Source: Mucilaginibacter psychrotolerans (GTDB lineage Bacteria > Bacteroidota > Bacteroidia > Sphingobacteriales > Sphingobacteriaceae). Taken from it: 53,137 nucleotides of DNA. The stretch covers positions 1-53,137 of the forward strand of contig NZ_SOZE01000039.1 of assembly GCF_004519315.1 (NCBI RefSeq). Direction: 5' to 3'. The position numbers were made by a program, and so were the translations under genes. Below the pieces are notes generated by a model. That model was not told the origin of the DNA, searched no databases, and saw only the letters and a program-made list of their open reading frames with translations. This document shows positions 48,607-53,137 of this stretch, piece by piece; position 1 is the stretch's first letter, and each line of letters begins with the position of its first letter.

Positions 48607-48975
48607 ATGACTCCCGCCCACGAACTCCAACTCTCCGCCTTCCTCACAGGTAAATCCGAACATACTTTAATGCTATTTCACCATTTCATAGTAGAATTCG
48701 GGAAGGTAGGCGATATACAGGTGGAAGCTACCAAAACCATGATAGGCATCTCCAACAGCCATAAGCGCATCGCCTGGCTTACGCAATTGGGGAAGAACTT
48801 CGTCCATGTGGTATTCCCCTTTAAGCAGGTGTACCCGGATAACTTATGCTTTCAGAAGATTGCGCAGGTGCCGGGGCAGCAGCAATATAACCACCATTTC
48901 AGAATGCTGACGCCTGAAGATTTGAACGATGAGGTGCTTGGATTTATGAAGCTGGCGTATAACGAGGAGAATTAG
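48607..48975 (+). CDS. DUF5655-type protein
   Basis: A 122-residue soluble protein. The order VEATKTMIGISNSHKRIAWL, then FVHVVFPFKQVYPDNLCFQK, then IAQVPGQQQYNHHFRMLTPE and DLNDEVLGFMKLAY matches the DUF5655 domain, found alone or at the end of larger proteins. The fold and function are uncharacterised. It stands alone amid repeats. Confidence 0.8.
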   Translation: MTPAHELQLSAFLTGKSEHTLMLFHHFIVEFGKVGDIQVEATKTMIGISNSHKRIAWLTQLGKNFVHVVFPFKQVYPDNLCFQKIAQVPGQQQYNHHFRMLTPEDLNDEVLGFMKLAYNEEN

Positions 48976-49077
48976 TAACCGGTTTTAAATCAGAATTTTC
49001 AGGGAGAAGATACAAAATCGGTGTAATCAATTCCCAGGGAAATCGCTTTTAAAATATTGCGCGCGATGGAACGTGCG

Positions 49078-49196
49078 ATTCCCCTCTTGAGAGGGGTGGA
49101 GGGGTGTGTTTGCCGCTATGCATTGTGCCATTGCAATGTTGCGAACACACCCCTCCCATTACACAATCCACCACGCCCCCTCTCAAGAGGGGAATG
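49078..49196. repeat. Palindromic repeat, family B (both arms)
   Basis: Left arm TTCCCCTCTTGAGAGGGGTG + GAGGGGTGTGTT and right arm AACACACCCCTCCC...CCCCTCTCAAGAGGGGAA. The layout parallels family E with different bases. The remaining part of 48976-49304 holds ATCGGTGTAATC and CCAGGGAAATCGCTTTTAAA words shared with 23078-23135 and 24505. Confidence 0.88.
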
Positions 49197-49272
49197 AAAA
49201 ACCTAAAAGCGATTCCCCTGAATCAATTCCTAACCGGTGCAATCCTGGTTTCCGTAAACTTATCACTTTCTT

Positions 49273-49280
49273 TATCTTTG
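49273..49280 (+). promoter_or_regulatory. -7 box of the ABC-F gene
   Basis: TATCTTTG, exact match to TAnnTTTG, 24 bases before the GTG at 49305. All ATG codons in frame upstream lie before this box, so it decides the start. Confidence 0.5.
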
Positions 49281-49304
49281 CCCGCAAATCAAAATGCCCA
49301 CACT

Positions 49305-50939
49305 GTGATCAATGTAAATAACATTTCCGTTTCATTTGGCGGAACCACCCTGTTCAGCGACGTAACTTTCCCCATCAACGAAAACGACAAGATAGCCCTG
49401 ATGGGTAAGAACGGCGCCGGTAAATCTACCATCCTCAAGATTATTGCCGGTGAAGCCAAACCAACTACCGGAAGTGTTACCGGCCCTAAAGAGGCGGTAA
49501 TTGCCTACTTACCGCAGCACCTGCTTACCGAAGACAAGGTTACCGTTTTTGAAGAGACCATGAAAGCCTTTGCCGAGGCGAATAAATTGCAAAAGGAACT
49601 GGATGAAGTAAACGAACAACTCACCATCCGTACCGATTACGATAGCGACGACTACATGAAGCTGATCGAACGGGTATCGGAACTGAGTGAAAAAGTGTAT
49701 TCGGTAGAAGATACCAATTACGATGCCGAGGCAGAAAAAGTACTCAAAGGCCTGGGCTTCGAACGCAAGGATTTTACGCGGCAAACCTCGGAGTTTTCGG
49801 GCGGCTGGCGCATGCGTATAGAACTGGCCAAAATCTTATTGAAAAAACCGGACCTGATCCTATTAGATGAGCCCACTAACCACATGGACATCGAAAGTAT
49901 ACAGTGGCTGGAAGATTTCCTCATCAATTCGGCCAAGGCGGTGATGGTGATTTCGCACGACAGGGCATTTGTAGATAACATTACCAACCGCACCATCGAG
50001 GTTACCATGGGCCGCATATACGATTATAAAGCCAAATACAGCCATTACCTGCAATTGCGTGCCGACCGCCGCGTACACCAATTAAAAGCCTACGAGGAGC
50101 AGCAGCGTTTTATTGCCGATAACCAGGAATTTATAGACCGCTTCAGGGGTACCTACTCTAAAACCCTGCAGGTGCAATCGCGCGTAAAAATGCTGGAGAA
50201 ACTGGAGGTGATTGAGATAGACGAAGTAGACACCTCGGCATTAAGGCTGAAATTTCCACCCTCACCACGTTCGGGCCAATACCCGGTAATGGTAGAAGAC
50301 CTCACCAAAACCTATGGCGACCACGTGGTGTTCAAAAACGCATCTATGGTGATTGAGCGGGGCGAAAAGGTTGCTTTTGTGGGCAAGAACGGTGAAGGTA
50401 AATCTACCATGATCAAAGCGATCATGAACGAGATTGAATTTGAAGGGAGCTTAAAGGTGGGCCATAATGCCAAGATAGGCTACTTTGCCCAAAACCAGGC
50501 CGCCTTGCTCGATGGCAACTTAACGGTATTCGAAACCATCGACCAGATACCCTTAAGCGATGGCTCGCTAAAAATCAAGGACCTTTTAGGCGCGTTCATG
50601 TTCAGCGGCGACGACATTACCAAAAAAGTAAAGGTGCTCAGCGGTGGAGAGAAAACGCGTTTAGCCATGATCAAACTGCTGTTAGAACCCGTGAATTTGC
50701 TGATACTGGATGAGCCCACCAACCATTTGGACATGAAAACGAAAGATATCATCAAAGATGCGCTGAAAGATTTCGACGGCACACTGATACTGGTATCGCA
50801 CGACCGGGATTTCCTGGACGGCCTGGCCAAAAAAGTATTCGAGTTTGGCAATAAACGCGTTCGCGAGCACTTTGAGGATATCAAAGGATTTTTGGCCTAC
50901 AAAAAAATGGATAGCTTAAAAGAGATAGAACAAAGCTAA
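49305..50939 (+). CDS. ABC-F family ATPase
   Basis: A GTG start at 49305 gives 544 residues opening VINVNNISVSFGGTTLF, as in other members. Two ABC domains are complete: Walker A GKNGAGKST with signature SGGWRMR and Walker B LILLDEPTNHMD; then Walker A GKNGEGKST, signature LSGGEKTR and Walker B LLILDEPTNHLD. The inter-domain linker (P-site tRNA interaction motif region, about 230-305) is charged and helical. ABC-F proteins bind the ribosomal E site and relieve stalling or protect against antibiotics. Longer in-frame ATG starts would add translated repeat DNA and lie upstream of the -7 box. Confidence 0.92.
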   Translation: MINVNNISVSFGGTTLFSDVTFPINENDKIALMGKNGAGKSTILKIIAGEAKPTTGSVTGPKEAVIAYLPQHLLTEDKVTVFEETMKAFAEANKLQKELDEVNEQLTIRTDYDSDDYMKLIERVSELSEKVYSVEDTNYDAEAEKVLKGLGFERKDFTRQTSEFSGGWRMRIELAKILLKKPDLILLDEPTNHMDIESIQWLEDFLINSAKAVMVISHDRAFVDNITNRTIEVTMGRIYDYKAKYSHYLQLRADRRVHQLKAYEEQQRFIADNQEFIDRFRGTYSKTLQVQSRVKMLEKLEVIEIDEVDTSALRLKFPPSPRSGQYPVMVEDLTKTYGDHVVFKNASMVIERGEKVAFVGKNGEGKSTMIKAIMNEIEFEGSLKVGHNAKIGYFAQNQAALLDGNLTVFETIDQIPLSDGSLKIKDLLGAFMFSGDDITKKVKVLSGGEKTRLAMIKLLLEPVNLLILDEPTNHLDMKTKDIIKDALKDFDGTLILVSHDRDFLDGLAKKVFEFGNKRVREHFEDIKGFLAYKKMDSLKEIEQS

Positions 50940-51069
50940 AAGGCTATACCAGATCTGTGGGGTAAATTAGTGTTGATGGTAACCGCCTGGATGAAGAGTC
51001 TGTATCATAAATATAATACAGTGTTTAACAACAAAACTAAATTTGGTCAAGATAGGCTTTGTGCCCTTT

Positions 51070-51150
51070 GCGCTAAACGGTATGCTAATCTTTGCGGACT
51101 TGGTGGTTAAATTTTACCACAAAGTCCACAAAGGGAGAAACACAAAGGAC
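51070..51150. repeat. Inverted repeat around TTTACCACAAAGTCCACAAAG
   Basis: CTTTGCGGACTTGGTGGTTA and TTTTACCACAAAGTCCACAA + AG pair with few mismatches. It is the only structure in 50940-51256, and it may terminate both the ABC-F gene and the convergent cyclase gene. Confidence 0.7.
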
Positions 51151-51256
51151 ACAAAGCCAAATTTATTTCGAGGGTTCCGACTTTGTTGGTGTTGTTGTTG
51201 TCACCCACAAAGGCGCTAATAAACCTGCTTTTAAAGATGTTACAATTGCCAATGCC

Positions 51257-51943
51257 TTAACAAGGCACTTTTGCCATAGCTCTTACCGGGAAGGTACCTA
51301 CACCCTTAAATTTTGGCGGGATAGCGCTAAAAGTAAAACCATGTGATGGAAGCAGGTGCAGGTTGCACATATGCTCTACAATTAAAATACCCGCTCCTAA
51401 AAGTGTTGTATGCGTTGGCCTTGTACGGCCCGAGGTATCATCTATATTATGGCTATCAATACCTACCAGTTTTGCGCCACTGTCCCGCAAATAAAGGGCG
51501 GCCTCGTCAGTTACAAAAGGGTGATTATCGTAATACAGTTCTGTGTTCCAATGTTCTGCCCATCCGGTATAAAGCAGAACCGCCTTGTTTTTTAATTCGT
51601 AATTCTTTAAGTGTGCTGCGGTAATGGCCAACTCATCCGTAAACGGCAACCCTACTACAATGGCATCCAGGTCGGTAAAGCATTCCAGGCCAATCTGAGA
51701 GAAATCCTTCCCATCTGCAAACCGATGAAAAGGGCAGTCCATATAAGTGCCGGTATTGGTAACCATTTCAATTTTACCTATCTGGAATTCGGTACCTTCG
51801 TCATAAAACTTTTTAGAGTCTTCCCTGCTTAGGTAATCGCACACAATTGGCGCGGGCAAGCCTTTATAGGTTATCAAGCCATGTTCGATAGTGTGGCTTA
51901 GGTCGATAAATTTAGTGGCTGGTTGTTTTTTGGATGATTGCAT
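51257..51943 (-). CDS. Cyclase/kynurenine formamidase-family protein
   Basis: A 228-residue protein of the cyclase fold (PF04199-type): FIDLSHTIEHGLITYKGLPA, then NTGTYMDCPFHRF, and GAGILIVEHMCNLHLLPSHG with the active Glu-His. The usual metal motif HxGTHxDxPxH here reads NxGTYxDxPxH, so two of the ligating His are replaced; the downstream ligands remain. This is a known variant branch as far as I recall. It may still hydrolyse amides or esters, but the substrate is unknown. Confidence 0.8.
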   Translation of the reverse strand: MQSSKKQPATKFIDLSHTIEHGLITYKGLPAPIVCDYLSREDSKKFYDEGTEFQIGKIEMVTNTGTYMDCPFHRFADGKDFSQIGLECFTDLDAIVVGLPFTDELAITAAHLKNYELKNKAVLLYTGWAEHWNTELYYDNHPFVTDEAALYLRDSGAKLVGIDSHNIDDTSGRTRPTHTTLLGAGILIVEHMCNLHLLPSHGFTFSAIPPKFKGVGTFPVRAMAKVPC

Positions 51944-52065
51944 AAAAGATTATAGCTAAGATATAAAACTTTGCTATTAGCCATATAAATTTCCGCCAGT
52001 GTTGGTGGTGACAATGGCAACAATGGCAAAAGCGGCCCTCGCCGATTCGGCTGTACCTGCATGCT

Positions 52066-52590
52066 GTTGTTCCGTACCTACGGCACGGGCAAAATTTCTG
52101 TTTTGTTTTTGCTACCGACGTTTTTGCCCCATGGGGCAATGGCAAAGTTTGTGTATTATTTTGCTATTGACGAAAGCGGCAATTCAACTTCCCTCTTATG
52201 GGCCCCATGGGGGCCAAACGTCGGTAGAAACGAATGGAATTGATATTTGCGTGCCGTAGGTACGCCACTTAACCAACGCGCAAATTGTATGGCGGTTGTT
52301 CCGTACCTACGGCACGGGTAAAATTTCTGTTTTGTGTTTGCTACCGACGTTTTGCCCTGATGGGGCAATGGAAATGTGTTTAGTATTATTTTGCTATTGA
52401 CAACAGCGGAAATTCAACTTCCCTCTTACTGCCCCATGGGGGCCAAACGTCGGTAGAAACGAATGGAATTGATATTTGCGTGCCGTAGGTACGCCACTTA
52501 ACCAACGCGCAAATTGCATGGTGTTGTTCCGTACCTATGGCACGGCAATTCTGCTTTGGTTTTGCTACCGACGTTTTTGCCCCGATGGGG
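52066..52590. repeat. 229-bp tandem repeat array, 2.3 copies
   Basis: Unit 1 (52066-52294), unit 2 (52295-52522) and a partial third (from 52523) share GTTGTTCCGTACCTACGGCA, CTACCGACGTTTT, CCCATGGGGGCCAAACGTCG and GCGTGCCGTAGGTACGCCAC. Within each unit CTACCGACGTTT faces AAACGTCGGTAG across about 100 bases, so large hairpins are possible. Short GCCCCATGGGGC palindromes sit at the tips. No gene lies in 51944-52641. Confidence 0.93.
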
Positions 52591-52616
52591 CAGGTAATTG
52601 CCAGGTCATAAATTCT

Positions 52617-52624
52617 TATATTTG
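52617..52624 (+). promoter_or_regulatory. -7 box of the antitoxin-like gene
   Basis: TATATTTG, exact match to TAnnTTTG, 17 bases before the ATG at 52642. A TTG lies 16 bases upstream of it (52598-52600), slightly short. Confidence 0.55.
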
Positions 52625-52641
52625 TATGTAGAGAATTGATA

Positions 52642-52830
52642 ATGCAACCCGAAAACAAAGAGCAATTGCGAGTTTTAAAAGCCAATGCTAAAGCATTAAA
52701 AATAAGTGTTGAAACAGAGCAAAGCCCCTACGCCCCTGATTTTGTGGCGATGGTAAAAAACGCCGAAAAAAGAGGTAGTTATAAAACCGTTGATCCGAAC
52801 GATGTATGGGGCAGTTTAAATTTAAAATAG
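52642..52830 (+). CDS. Antitoxin-like DUF2683-type protein
   Basis: ATG at 52642 gives 62 residues. The pattern PENKEQLRVLKANAKALKIS + VETEQSPYAPDFVAM matches small Bacteroidota antitoxins of the DUF2683 type, where the N-terminus binds DNA and the C-terminus wraps the toxin. The usual RelE/ParE-type toxin gene should follow at once, but I see no such gene in the 307 bases to the window end, where only palindromes remain. It may be an orphan. Confidence 0.6.
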   Translation: MQPENKEQLRVLKANAKALKISVETEQSPYAPDFVAMVKNAEKRGSYKTVDPNDVWGSLNLK

Positions 52831-53137
52831 AAGAGTTATAGGTAAATACCTCATTTTTACCCCTTTGTTGGAGTTGTCTCCAACAAACCGCGATGTTTAA
52901 ATACAACGTATTTACCGTTTTGCTACAACGGCCGAAAAATGCGCGGGCATTTTGTTTAATAAAGACATCCGGTAAGTTGTTGGTGACAACACCAACAACG
53001 GCGAAAATCACTATATACCTGAGTTCGATTAATAATTGAGAATAGATTTGCCAATCAAAGGAAATGTAAGTATATTTAAGTGTCTGAAATTCAAATATTT
53101 AAATACATTTCCACATGATTGACTTCAATAAAATTAG
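52831..53137. other. Gene-free end of window with palindromes
   Basis: Contains TTGTTGGAGTTGTCTCCAAC + AA and flanking GTAAATAC...GTATTTAC arms (about 52850-52910), then TTGTTGGTGACAACACCAAC + AA (52978-52998). The last 100 bases are A/T-rich, with no gene start that I can support. Confidence 0.55.

Noticed and set aside
49104..49304. N-terminal extension of the ABC-F protein
   Set aside because: It is translated repeat DNA and lies before the -7 box; the family N-terminus begins at the GTG.
52688..53011. Minus-strand frame at the window end as the missing toxin
   Set aside because: It overlaps the antitoxin-like gene antisense, includes palindromes, and has no RelE/ParE pattern.
1..53137. 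tRNA, rRNA, insertion sequences, prophage genes
   Set aside because: No cloverleaf with a plausible anticodon arm, no rRNA signature, and no transposase or integrase motif was found by reading; a dedicated scan was not possible.

Overview
The window is a chromosomal stretch of a Bacteroidota bacterium, most likely of the family Sphingobacteriaceae (Mucilaginibacter- or Pedobacter-like). The basis is gene content (DUF4290, DUF4905 and TIGR02757 family proteins, an OmpP1/FadL porin, SusC-plug-like sequences), promoters of the Bacteroidota type (-7 box TAnnTTTG, in the best case preceded by TTTG at 19 nt), and many palindromic intergenic repeats. No rRNA, tRNA, insertion sequence, prophage or CRISPR array was seen. 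The genus is an inference.

Layout. 1-5 kb: a small membrane protein, an NTF2-fold-type lipoprotein, cystathionine beta-synthase, a 52-residue small gene, and a lipoprotein SGNH esterase. 5-14.4 kb (minus strand): a partial complex I operon nuoI-J-K-L-M-N. It carries three cargo genes: a MORN-type protein and a triple plug-repeat protein between nuoK and nuoL, and a MuiA-like protein between nuoM and nuoN. nuoA-H are not present. 14.5-21.5 kb: murA (with Asp in place of the catalytic Cys), a DUF4290 protein, a dipeptide epimerase, an M20 dipeptidase, a YbjQ protein and an alpha/beta hydrolase. 21.5-27 kb (plus strand): DUF2520, an adrenodoxin-type ferredoxin, IscX, KdsC, Maf, D-Ala-D-Ala ligase and an HD/nucleotidyltransferase fusion. 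27-34 kb: a thioesterase, an S41 peptidase and rpsO-pnp. 34-38.4 kb: an unknown two-gene unit with a HEPN-like member, then a minus-strand cluster of DUF4905, LysM/RlpA, uridine kinase and a frameshifted arginase. 38.6-41.7 kb: dps and small accessory genes, including immunity-like ones, with a stray copy of the dps 3' end. 41.8-51 kb: a FadL porin with a Tyr/Gly-rich lipoprotein, prolyl-tRNA synthetase, a cystathionine gamma-synthase/lyase, TIGR02757, DUF5655 and an ABC-F protein. 51-53 kb: a cyclase-family protein, a 229-bp tandem repeat array and an orphan antitoxin-like gene.

Functional links. Cystathionine beta-synthase and the gamma-synthase/lyase form a transsulfuration route although they lie 45 kb apart. 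murA, ddl, the dipeptide epimerase, the LysM/RlpA protein and KdsC serve the envelope. Ferredoxin plus IscX points to Fe-S cluster assembly. nuoI-N encode one Fe-S arm subunit and the membrane arm of complex I.

The most informative structures are: a chimeric scar between the two cargo genes, made of the nuoL 5' end fused to the nuoK 3' end; an 81-bp palindromic repeat inserted in frame in the TIGR02757 gene; a truncated dps copy whose five differences are all silent; an HD-CoaD-like fusion; a protein built of three TonB-plug-like repeats; and a structured element found downstream of two unrelated genes.
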